Below, in pieces: positions 1 through 6,389 of a stretch of 10,330 bases of DNA. A program made the translations under genes and the position numbers. The DNA is taken from positions 1 to 10,330 of the forward strand of contig DRTC01000179.1 of assembly GCA_011372345.1 (NCBI GenBank), written 5' to 3'. Numbering within the stretch: position 1 is the first letter of the stretch; every line of letters starts with the position of its first letter. The notes under the pieces were generated by a model. The model was given only the letters and a program-made list of their open reading frames with translations. It was not told the DNA's origin and made no database searches. Origin of the DNA: Candidatus Cloacimonadota bacterium (lineage in GTDB: Bacteria > Cloacimonadota > Cloacimonadia > Cloacimonadales > TCS61).

Positions 1-17
1 TAATATCTATCTTTTAC

Positions 18-52
18 AAAACCTTCAAGGTTTAGCAAACCTTGAAGGTTTT
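18..52. terminator. Nested perfect hairpin downstream of the radical SAM gene
   Basis: Positions 18-33 and 37-52 are perfect reverse complements (16 bp) around a 3-base loop AGC. Each arm is itself a palindrome (AAACCTT C AAGGTTT), so two small hairpins or one long one can form. It begins 5 bp past the stop codon of the gene ending at 58, the right place for a minus-strand terminator. The arm ends in GGTTTT on that strand but no longer T tract follows, so it is not a textbook intrinsic terminator. It may equally be a dispersed intergenic palindrome that only blocks RNA decay. Confidence 0.55.
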
Positions 53-57
53 AAAAT

Positions 58-1005
58 TCACAAATTTGTATTTTCATTATTGATTTTGAAAAAAATACCT
101 CTTTCTTTCCTCTCGGATGTAATCACATTATAATCAATTAATTCGCTCAAGTATTTATTCAATTCATTCAGATGAATATTTAAGATTTCAGAAAGTTCCG
201 TGTCTGTGCAAGGTCGTCTCTTGATTGTTTCCAATATCTGGTCGGCAATATTCTGGTTAAAACTTTGAATTTTTTTCCTGTTTTCCGGTTTGGAAATAAT
301 TTCAACTGGAATAGGTTTAAAAAAATCGCATATTTCTTCCAATTTTTTTCTGGAAACAGACTGCACCCAACTTTCCGTTCCGGGTCTATCAAGAGTGTTC
401 AATTGAACTAAATCCGGTTTAATTTTTTGAATTTCATCTTTTAATAAAATCAATTCTTCTCTGGTATCGTTCATATTTGGAACCAAGAAAATTTCCAGAT
501 AGATTTTACCTTTGAATTCCTTCCTTAATTTTATCAGACCTTCAATAATTTGATTTATGTTCAGGTTCTTATTAGGACGATTTATTTTCAGGAAGGATAA
601 TTCGGACACAGCATCTAAAGAAGGAAGAAGAACATCAGCTCGAGACACTTCATCGCGAACTTCTTTATCCCAGAAAAGAGTTCCGTTAGTGATCACAGCA
701 ACTTTGTATTGCGGATAATTATCCTTGATGAAAGTTATGACTTGTCCCAAACCACTGTTCAAAGTCGGTTCTCCCTGACCTGAAAAAGTGATGAAATCAA
801 GTTCAGGTTTCTGGTTTAGATAATTTTTAAGTTCATCTATCACTTCATCAACAGGAATATATCCATTTCTTTCAATAGTTAGATTTGTAGTTCTTCCGAC
901 TTCACAATAAACGCAGTTCAAACTGCAGACTTTATGCGGGACAAGATCAACTCCGAGAGAAATTCCCAATCTGCGAGAGGGAACGGGACCAAATAAATAT
1001 TTCAT
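58..1005 (-). CDS. Radical SAM protein, COG0731/TYW1-like, with C-terminal winged helix
   Basis: Iron-sulfur enzyme expected to cleave S-adenosylmethionine to a 5'-deoxyadenosyl radical; the substrate is unknown. Of 315 residues, the start carries the family signature FGPVPSRRLG (5-14) and the cluster motif C27-x3-C31-x2-C34 (CSLNCVYC). SGQGEPTL (75-82) is the SAM-amino-group-binding strand region. This N-terminal pattern matches the COG0731 group related to wyosine-tRNA synthase TYW1, but bacterial members have no settled role. Roughly residues 250-313 look like a small winged helix (helices around DTELSEILNIHLNELNKYL, then a GIFFKI wing strand), suggesting nucleic-acid binding or a regulatory tail. 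The start ATG is preceded by AAAGGAT with a 4-base spacer. It lies 23 bp downstream of the cysteine-rich small gene and is probably the last gene of the operon. Confidence 0.9.
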   Translation of the reverse strand: MKYLFGPVPSRRLGISLGVDLVPHKVCSLNCVYCEVGRTTNLTIERNGYIPVDEVIDELKNYLNQKPELDFITFSGQGEPTLNSGLGQVITFIKDNYPQYKVAVITNGTLFWDKEVRDEVSRADVLLPSLDAVSELSFLKINRPNKNLNINQIIEGLIKLRKEFKGKIYLEIFLVPNMNDTREELILLKDEIQKIKPDLVQLNTLDRPGTESWVQSVSRKKLEEICDFFKPIPVEIISKPENRKKIQSFNQNIADQILETIKRRPCTDTELSEILNIHLNELNKYLSELIDYNVITSERKERGIFFKINNENTNL

Positions 1006-1028
1006 TTTTATCCTTTATTACTTTCTTT

Positions 1029-1229
1029 TTACCGTAAATTCTCATCTATCGTTCCATCCGGCAGCATCTTATCCGGATGATAAATTCCATTTTCTTCTTT
1101 TTGATAACGAATACATTTTTCCCAACTACCAAAGCAATATTTTTCCACCCATTTTTTATCCAATTTTCCTTTTTCCAGAAAATATTTCATAGGGCAACAA
1201 TAATACCATCTGCATTCTTTCTGCTTCAT
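1029..1229 (-). CDS. Small cysteine-rich conserved-looking protein, function unknown (66 aa)
   Basis: I do not recognise a function. The 66-residue protein has cysteines C6, C11, C12, C32 and C39 in an ordered pattern (CRWYYCCP near the start, YCFGSWEKC in the middle), many aromatic residues, and a tail ending HPDKMLPDGTIDENLR. The spacing suggests one bound metal or Fe-S cluster, but this is inference. An in-frame ATG at 1265 would give 78 residues but lies inside the upstream aminotransferase gene. I prefer the ATG at 1229, two bases after the aminotransferase TAA, because GGAAAG precedes it at suitable spacing and the cysteine motif starts right after it. The arrangement suggests translational coupling with the aminotransferase. 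No signal peptide or membrane segment is visible, so it should be cytoplasmic. Confidence 0.7.
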   Translation of the reverse strand: MKQKECRWYYCCPMKYFLEKGKLDKKWVEKYCFGSWEKCIRYQKEENGIYHPDKMLPDGTIDENLR

Positions 1230-1230
1230 A

Positions 1231-2394
1231 TTATCTCTTTCCGAAATAATCCTCCATTCTGTCAAATGCTTTGTTGATCATACTTTCCGGAACGCAAAAG
1301 GAAAGCCGGATATGACTTTCTCCGGTAGGACCAAAGGCAATACCCGGAGTTGTGGAAACTTTTGCTTTCTGCAATAATTTTTTACTGAATTCAATCGAAT
1401 CCTTTCCCTGCTCACCCAGAATTTTTGGAAACATTAAATATGACCCTTCCGGTTTTACATATTCGAATATTTCGTTGAGAGCATCGAGCCGTTCACACAT
1501 CAAATTTCTTGTTTTCAGATAATGTTCCCTGAATTCAGATATGCAATCTTGAGAACCTTTTAAAGCACCGATCGCTGCATATTGAGAAACAACGGGAGCA
1601 CAAATCGCGAATGGAATATGTGCTTTTTTGATTTGGGGAATTATTTCCTCGTCAGCGTGTAAATAACCTATTCTCCAACCTGTCATTGCATAAGATTTTG
1701 TGAAAGTGAAACAACTGATAACATTTTTCTTCATTTCAGGAATGGAAGCAATGCTAAAGTGCTTTTTAGCATCAAAAACAAAATATTCGTAAGCCTCATC
1801 AGTGATGACCATCAAGTTATTTTCCAGAGCAATTTCTGCAATTTGACGGAGTTTTTCTTCTAGGAAAACTGTTCCGGTCGGATTGCTGGGACTACAGTAT
1901 AAAATCGCTTTAGTTCTGGAAGTTACAGCATTTTTAATAGCATCGATATCCAAAGCGAAATTTTCTTCTTCGAGAAGTGGAACTAACACCGGTTTTCCGG
2001 ATGCGATCCGAACCTGACGAATATGAGTCGAATAAGTGGGAGTAGGCAAGATCACTTCGTCACCGGGATCGATGGTTGCCATCACAGCCGCAGCAAGACC
2101 TTCGATCGCTCCGACAGTTAGCAGCAATTCCGAAATATTCGTTTCGATATTATTATCGCGTTTCAGTTTTTTCACGATTTCTTCTCTTAATTCCGGTAAA
2201 CCGTCATTTTGGGAATATCCGCCGGTCAAACCTTTCTTGATGGCGGAAATTGCTGCTTCATTGATATGTTCCGGTGTTCCGGAAGTTGGTTTTGCCCACG
2301 ATAAAAAAGCAACATCATCGTATTGCTTGGATAATCTGGTCATCTCGTGAATGGCAGATTTTTTGATTTGTTTTACTCGATTTGAAATATGCAT
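1231..2394 (-). CDS. Class I/II pyridoxal-phosphate aminotransferase (aspartate/aromatic type)
   Basis: Fold-type I PLP enzyme that transfers an amino group between an amino acid and a 2-oxo acid in the cytoplasm. The 387 residues are the usual length. Visible landmarks are YSQNDGLPELREEI (60-73), NPTG (171-174), D199-E-A-Y202 contacting the pyridine ring, catalytic K233 in FTKSYAMTGWRIGY with phosphate-binding R241, and R363 in HIRLSF for the substrate carboxylate. These fit the I-gamma group, which holds aspartate, aromatic and alanine-type transaminases; the sequence alone does not fix the substrate. The ATG has an ideal AAGGAGG (2404-2410) with 9 bases of spacing. A palindromic repeat lies just upstream, between this gene and the uracil-DNA glycosylase. 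Its stop is separated by one base from the next start. Confidence 0.93.
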   Translation of the reverse strand: MHISNRVKQIKKSAIHEMTRLSKQYDDVAFLSWAKPTSGTPEHINEAAISAIKKGLTGGYSQNDGLPELREEIVKKLKRDNNIETNISELLLTVGAIEGLAAAVMATIDPGDEVILPTPTYSTHIRQVRIASGKPVLVPLLEEENFALDIDAIKNAVTSRTKAILYCSPSNPTGTVFLEEKLRQIAEIALENNLMVITDEAYEYFVFDAKKHFSIASIPEMKKNVISCFTFTKSYAMTGWRIGYLHADEEIIPQIKKAHIPFAICAPVVSQYAAIGALKGSQDCISEFREHYLKTRNLMCERLDALNEIFEYVKPEGSYLMFPKILGEQGKDSIEFSKKLLQKAKVSTTPGIAFGPTGESHIRLSFCVPESMINKAFDRMEDYFGKR

Positions 2395-2412
2395 TTGGGA
2401 TTTCCTCCTTTT

Positions 2413-2520
2413 AACTCACCCTAATCCTCTCTTGAAAAGAGAGGGAACAAAAAAAAGAAATAAAAAATTCATTTTTTATTTCCCCTTCTTTTCTCAAGAG
2501 AAGGGGTTAGGGGATGAGTT
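2413..2520. repeat. Palindromic MITE-like repeat overlapping the end of the glycosylase gene
   Basis: A 108-bp sequence that folds end to end. The outer arms are AACTCACCCTAATCC (2413-2427) and, inverted, GGGGTTAGGGGATGAGTT (2503-2520). Each half carries its own hairpin: CCTCTCTT GAA AAGAGAGG on the left, and CCCCTTCT with AGAAGGGG (2482-2505) on the right. The centre is a perfect 10-bp AT stem, 2458-2467 against 2472-2481. The plus strand translates to LTHPNPLLKREGT, the kind of spurious peptide widely produced by this repeat type in bacterial genomes. There is no transposase, so it would be a non-autonomous element or a dispersed palindrome. No clear target-site duplication is seen. In the minus-strand transcript it sits between glycosylase and aminotransferase, where it may affect RNA stability or partial termination. 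Confidence 0.75.
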
Positions 2521-3058
2521 TCTTCAATTTTTTATAATTTTTCACAGTACTTTCAAAAAATTCCTGATGATAAAGTAAAGATGCAGGATGAGATAAAGGG
2601 AAAATAATGCGGTTTTTTACAGGAAACGATTTTCCGATTTTCAAGGAAAATTCTTTTTTTGTGAAGGGATTCAATTCATATTTTGCAAACAGATATTTAG
2701 TTGCATAATAGCCGAGAGGAACCAATATTTCTGGATTTACTTCCAAAATTTCCTTTTCCAAATATCCGGAGCAGGCAGTAATTTCTCTTTGTTTTGGTCT
2801 TCGATTTTGGGGAAGATTACATTTTATCAGATTAGTTATATATATTTCTTCTCGTGAGATTTGTGCATTCTGTAACAATTTATCGAGCATCTTGCCGGAA
2901 GGACCGATGAACATTTTATTTTCTTTATCCTCCAATTCTCCCGGTGCTTGAGCAATCAACATAATATCAGCATCTTTGTCACCTTCTCCAAAGATTACAT
3001 TTGTCCTTGTTTTGCTTAATTCACAAAGTTGGCAGTTTAACAATTCTTTAATATCCAT
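2507..3058 (-). CDS. Uracil-DNA glycosylase, family 4-like (Fe-S)
   Basis: Base-excision repair enzyme that removes uracil formed by cytosine deamination. The 183 residues carry the four cysteines expected for the 4Fe-4S cluster of family 4: C9-x2-C12 near the start and C80-x15-C96 (KCNLPQNRRPKQREITAC). The catalytic-pocket motif is AQAPGELEDK (36-45), followed by FIGPSGKMLDKLL. The second motif is H157 in LSHPASLL. Studied family-4 enzymes read GE-[A/G]-PG at the first motif, whereas this protein has Gln at that Glu position (Q37); it may form a distinct subgroup. The gene follows the MBL-fold gene by 6 bp and has only a weak AAAAAG ribosome site. Its last codons and stop lie inside the palindromic repeat ending at 2520. 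Confidence 0.9.
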   Translation of the reverse strand: MDIKELLNCQLCELSKTRTNVIFGEGDKDADIMLIAQAPGELEDKENKMFIGPSGKMLDKLLQNAQISREEIYITNLIKCNLPQNRRPKQREITACSGYLEKEILEVNPEILVPLGYYATKYLFAKYELNPFTKKEFSLKIGKSFPVKNRIIFPLSHPASLLYHQEFFESTVKNYKKLKKLIP

Positions 3059-3064
3059 ACTTTT

Positions 3065-3733
3065 TCAGAATTCAATGATCGTTCCAACTCCACCCTTAAT
3101 GAACTTTTCCGGAAAGAGTCTTTCAATTTTATCTATATGTCGGGTGCAATGAGTAGGACAGACTTTCTCGATATTTCGCAAAACTTCAAACTCATTAAAT
3201 CCGTGCAATCCCCCTATGATCGCATAAATATTTCCAAGACCAGAAAAAGAATCGATGATTTCAGTAAATTCAAGTAGCGTTTCGATTATTCTTCTCACTC
3301 CAGGATGTCCGCAACCAACGATCAGAACTAATCCTTTTTCTGTATTAATTGACAAAGATTGTTCCCGTTTTCCTAATTCTCCGGTTGTAAAAATGTTATC
3401 ATAAATTTCTGTGGGTTTGCGGTAATATTTCACTTTATTAGGATATCTGATTCCGCGAAAGGAGATGGGATTATGAATCACTGCTTTCTGATTCAAATCT
3501 AGAATATGTGAGAGTCCGCCGATATGATCAAAATCAGGATGAGAAATCACAACATCATCAATTTTTTCCGGATCGATATTTAGATTGATCAAATTTTCCA
3601 ATAAGATTCTTCCATTCCCGCCTGTATCGAATAAAATTTTTCTGTCATTGAATTCTATAAAACAGGAAAATCCCCAATCTGCAATTAAATCATTTCTGAT
3701 GGAAGTATTATCATAAACGATTGTAATTTTCAT
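3065..3733 (-). CDS. Metallo-beta-lactamase-fold hydrolase, COG1237-like
   Basis: Cytoplasmic metal-dependent hydrolase or synthase of the group named for 7,8-dihydropterin-6-methyl-4-(beta-D-ribofuranosyl)-aminobenzene-5'-phosphate synthase. The true substrate is not known in most bacteria. The 222 residues show LFDTGGNG (34-41), the metal motif H65-P-D67-F-D69-H70-IGG, VGCGHPG with H143, GGLHGF with H177 and PTHCT with H195, in the order typical of COG1237. The canonical motif is HxHxDH; here the second His is Asp. The start follows the sirtuin stop by one base, and its GGAGG (3743-3747) is encoded by the last sirtuin codons, so the two genes are likely translationally coupled. The uracil-DNA glycosylase follows closely. 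Confidence 0.87.
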   Translation of the reverse strand: MKITIVYDNTSIRNDLIADWGFSCFIEFNDRKILFDTGGNGRILLENLINLNIDPEKIDDVVISHPDFDHIGGLSHILDLNQKAVIHNPISFRGIRYPNKVKYYRKPTEIYDNIFTTGELGKREQSLSINTEKGLVLIVGCGHPGVRRIIETLLEFTEIIDSFSGLGNIYAIIGGLHGFNEFEVLRNIEKVCPTHCTRHIDKIERLFPEKFIKGGVGTIIEF

Positions 3734-3734
3734 C

Positions 3735-4469
3735 TTACTTTTCCTCCAGATATTTCAATAACTTACTCATTACTTCAGTTGCTTTTCCTCTTAAAAAAAC
3801 ATCGGTAATCGTGTTTGTATAATTAGATGATTGGATGTTTACTTCGATGATTTTTACATTATTCCTTTTCGCTTGAATGGGAATCAGTGATGCAGGCATA
3901 ATTTCACCGGTTGTTCCGATCAGCAGGAAAACATCTGCTTTTTCAGTTTCCAGAAAGGAATTTGTTCTTGCCGGTTCGGGAATCGGTTCTCCGAAAAAGA
4001 CGAAATCAGGTTTGAGGACATTTCTACAATAATCGCATTTTGGAGGTAAATTGGAAAAATCAGTTTTCTCTGCTGAATGAATTTTCCCGCAATTAATACA
4101 GATCAAATCTCTGGAATTACCGTGAAATTCATAAACTTCATTGCTCCCTGCCTGTTGATGAAGATTATCAATGTTTTGAGTTATAATCGCTTTTATATAT
4201 TCCTTTTTTTCCATTTCAGCCAGAGCAAAATGAGCCGCATTCGGTTCTGCTTTTCCAAAGAAATCATAGAAAATTTCCTTGATCAATTTCCAGGATTTTA
4301 ACGGATTTTGCTGAAAATAACTGATGTCTAAAAATATCGGATCGAATTTGCTCCATAAACCATTTTTCCCACGAAAGGGAGGAATTCCGCTTTCTACGGA
4401 AATTCCTGCTCCGGTGAAGGCAGTGATGTGTTTTGCATTTTTAATGAGTTCAGCAGCCTTTTCAATCAT
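3735..4469 (-). CDS. NAD-dependent protein deacylase, sirtuin (Sir2/CobB-like)
   Basis: Removes acyl groups from lysine side chains using NAD+, giving O-acyl-ADP-ribose and nicotinamide. The 244 residues are a full-length bacterial/archaeal sirtuin. NAD site: GAGISVESGIPPFRGKNGLW (20-39). Other landmarks are TQNIDNLHQQAG (97-108), catalytic H116 in EFHGN, zinc cysteines C124, C127, C145, C148, and a late GTTGEIMPASLIP segment. Class III desuccinylases have a Tyr-x-x-Arg pair in the helix after the first motif; the matching helix here (around WKLIKEIFYDF, 60-70) lacks it, so short acyl groups such as acetyl are the likelier substrate. The start has no strong ribosome site. A 63-bp gap with a short hairpin separates it from the flavoenzyme upstream. 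It leads a tight trio with the MBL-fold and glycosylase genes. Confidence 0.93.
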   Translation of the reverse strand: MIEKAAELIKNAKHITAFTGAGISVESGIPPFRGKNGLWSKFDPIFLDISYFQQNPLKSWKLIKEIFYDFFGKAEPNAAHFALAEMEKKEYIKAIITQNIDNLHQQAGSNEVYEFHGNSRDLICINCGKIHSAEKTDFSNLPPKCDYCRNVLKPDFVFFGEPIPEPARTNSFLETEKADVFLLIGTTGEIMPASLIPIQAKRNNVKIIEVNIQSSNYTNTITDVFLRGKATEVMSKLLKYLEEK

Positions 4470-4506
4470 TTAGAATTTCTTTTCTCAAGATTTCGATTTT
4501 CTCTTT

Positions 4507-4528
4507 TCAACTTGGCAAGTTGAGTTAC
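4507..4528. repeat. Short palindrome, copy 1 of 2
   Basis: TCAACTTGGCAAGTTGA (4507-4523) forms a 7-bp stem with a 3-base loop. With the next five bases GTTAC it is identical, over 22 bp, to 7425-7446. It starts four bp downstream of the flavoenzyme stop on the minus strand. No T tract follows it, so it is not a standard terminator; a dispersed intergenic palindrome or a 3'-end stabiliser is more likely. Confidence 0.65.
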
Positions 4529-4532
4529 GATT

Positions 4533-6389
4533 CTACAATTTCATTGCTAATTGATATCCGGCCTTGATCGCATCTTGGGCATCACCGACTTCTTTCGCAT
4601 CGCCGATCAGATAGAGCGGCACTTTACCTTTTAACTTTTCTTCAAGAGGATTGTAACTTCTCATACCTGTGGAAACTACGATCAAATCTATATCCTCGAA
4701 TTTTATAGATTCTCCGTTCCTTTCAGCATAAACTGTTTTTCCTTCTATTTTTTTGATATGAGTATGATCACTGAAAACGGTTTGATTTTTTTTCATAATA
4801 GCGAGCGAAAGTTTTTTGGAGATCATTTCCATATCTTCACCAAAATCAGTCGTTCGTTTTACAATCGTAACTTTATTGTTTTTAGGAATTAAAGCGGTAG
4901 CAATATCGACGCCAATCAAACCTCCTCCAACAATCAGAACATTCTTATTTTCGGGTAAATATTCTTTCAAAAGGATATCTGCCCAGAAAAATTTATCTAA
5001 TCCTTCAATTTTCGGAACAGCAGGTTTAGAACCGGTTGCCAATATTACGGTATCATATTTCGCAATATCTTCAAAATTCGTAATTTCTTTGAAAATAACA
5101 TTCACTCCCATAGATTTCAACTCGCTCTTAAAAAATGGAATCAATTTTTCCATTGATTTTTTATGAGGAGTAAGTGGAGCATAGATAAATTGACCTCCTA
5201 AATTATCCTTTTCATAAAGGTCAACTTCGTGTCCTCGTTTTTTCAGAACAATTGCGGCTTCCATTCCGGCAAGTCCAGCTCCGACAACCGCGATTTTTTT
5301 AGATTTCTCGGCTTTGGTAATTAACTCACTTTCTTTACCAACAGCGGGATTAACCAGACATTGTAAACCTTTACCCGATTTCACTCCTCCCAGACAACCT
5401 TCGGCACAAGCCAGACAAGGAGCAATACTTCCTTTTACTTTTCCCAAATATTTTCCCACAAAATCAGGATCAGTAACCAGCGCTCTTCCCACTGCAAGAT
5501 AATCCGCCATTTGTTCACGATTTATCTTTTCAATATCTTTAAATTCATTGATTTGACCAACTGCGATGACTGGAACATCGACATTTTCTTTAATTTTTTT
5601 TGCCATATCCCAAGTTTTTCCTTTAGGAACGAACATATGCTGGAAATACCAGGGTGGAGTCGAACAAACAGTTCCAGCAGAAACATGCAAAGCAGCAATT
5701 CCATTTTCTTGCAGAATCTTGGAGAATTTGATCATCTCGGGAAGTTTGATTCCGTTTTCAGTCATTTCATCTCCGCTTAAACGAGCAATCACGGGAATTT
5801 TTACAGTTTGTTTTACTGCTCTTAAAATTTCGAGCGGAAATCTGATCCTGTTTTCAAAACTTCCACCGTATTCATCTGTTCTGTCATTCACAGCCAGTGA
5901 AATGAATTGAGCCAAAAGATAGCCGTGACCGAATTGTAATTCGATAAAATCAAAATTTGATTCTTCCGCTCTCACAGCCGCATCAACAAATAATTTTATA
6001 ACATCTTTGAAATTTTCTTTTTCTAATTTTTTCGGATTTGCACCACTGTTTTTACAAGCACAATTGGTGGAAGAAACAAAATAATTCCCAGGGATTTTGG
6101 GATTTGCCATTCTTCCCGGATGATTCAAATGAGCAATTACTTTTGTTCCATTTTCGTGGATCAATTCTGTTAGTTTCTGCAGACCTTCGAGTTTGTCATC
6201 ATTATCGATTCCTAATTGAGTTGGAATTTCTCTCAAGCCTTTATCGATGTATAAAGGTTCGGGAATGACAGCCCCTAAAAATTTGATTCTCTCCTGATAA
6301 AAAGCAAGATGACGATCATTGATTTTTCCATCTTTGCTATAACCGAGTTTGATGGGTGCAAAGATAAATTGATTTTTTAAATCTAACAT
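4533..6389 (-). CDS. Possible internally initiated OYE flavoenzyme (618 aa)
   Basis: Alternative product of the same frame, starting at residue 105 of the 722-residue ORF. The ATG at 6387-6389 has an uninterrupted GGAGG four bases upstream and lies exactly where the NifX-like domain ends and the flavoenzyme barrel begins (MLDLKNQFIFAPIKLG). The 618 residues contain every domain of the flavoenzyme: FMN barrel, Fe-S site, FAD and NAD(P) domains. Either this is the main product and the upstream part is a separate small gene that lost its stop, or both the fused and the free form are made. Sequence alone cannot decide. Confidence 0.5.
   Translation of the reverse strand: MLDLKNQFIFAPIKLGYSKDGKINDRHLAFYQERIKFLGAVIPEPLYIDKGLREIPTQLGIDNDDKLEGLQKLTELIHENGTKVIAHLNHPGRMANPKIPGNYFVSSTNCACKNSGANPKKLEKENFKDVIKLFVDAAVRAEESNFDFIELQFGHGYLLAQFISLAVNDRTDEYGGSFENRIRFPLEILRAVKQTVKIPVIARLSGDEMTENGIKLPEMIKFSKILQENGIAALHVSAGTVCSTPPWYFQHMFVPKGKTWDMAKKIKENVDVPVIAVGQINEFKDIEKINREQMADYLAVGRALVTDPDFVGKYLGKVKGSIAPCLACAEGCLGGVKSGKGLQCLVNPAVGKESELITKAEKSKKIAVVGAGLAGMEAAIVLKKRGHEVDLYEKDNLGGQFIYAPLTPHKKSMEKLIPFFKSELKSMGVNVIFKEITNFEDIAKYDTVILATGSKPAVPKIEGLDKFFWADILLKEYLPENKNVLIVGGGLIGVDIATALIPKNNKVTIVKRTTDFGEDMEMISKKLSLAIMKKNQTVFSDHTHIKKIEGKTVYAERNGESIKFEDIDLIVVSTGMRSYNPLEEKLKGKVPLYLIGDAKEVGDAQDAIKAGYQLAMKL

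Noticed and set aside
1230..1265. Longer 78-residue start for the cysteine-rich protein
   Set aside because: The extra 12 residues lie wholly within the aminotransferase gene, and the ATG at 1229 has the better ribosome site.
2351..2578. Plus-strand 75-codon open frame
   Set aside because: It overlaps three other features in antisense and its recognisable peptides (LTHPNPLLKREGT and FSQEKGLGDEF) are translations of the palindromic repeat.
3735..4469. Sirtuin as part of an anti-phage defence system
   Set aside because: It is a full-length stand-alone CobB-like deacylase with a zinc site, without the fused effector domains or partner genes (for example Argonaute or HerA) of defence Sir2 proteins.
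4477..4492. Similarity of the TTCTTTTCTCAAGA stretch to the right arm of the 2413-2520 repeat
   Set aside because: A match of about 14 bases in pyrimidine-rich DNA without the terminal arms is too short to call a repeat remnant.
5522..5704. Open frames on both strands inside the flavoenzyme gene (also 4816-5166, 5314-5502, 5511-5910 and 6038-6268 plus)
   Set aside because: All are shadows of the 722-residue ORF, which has unbroken family motifs across its length.
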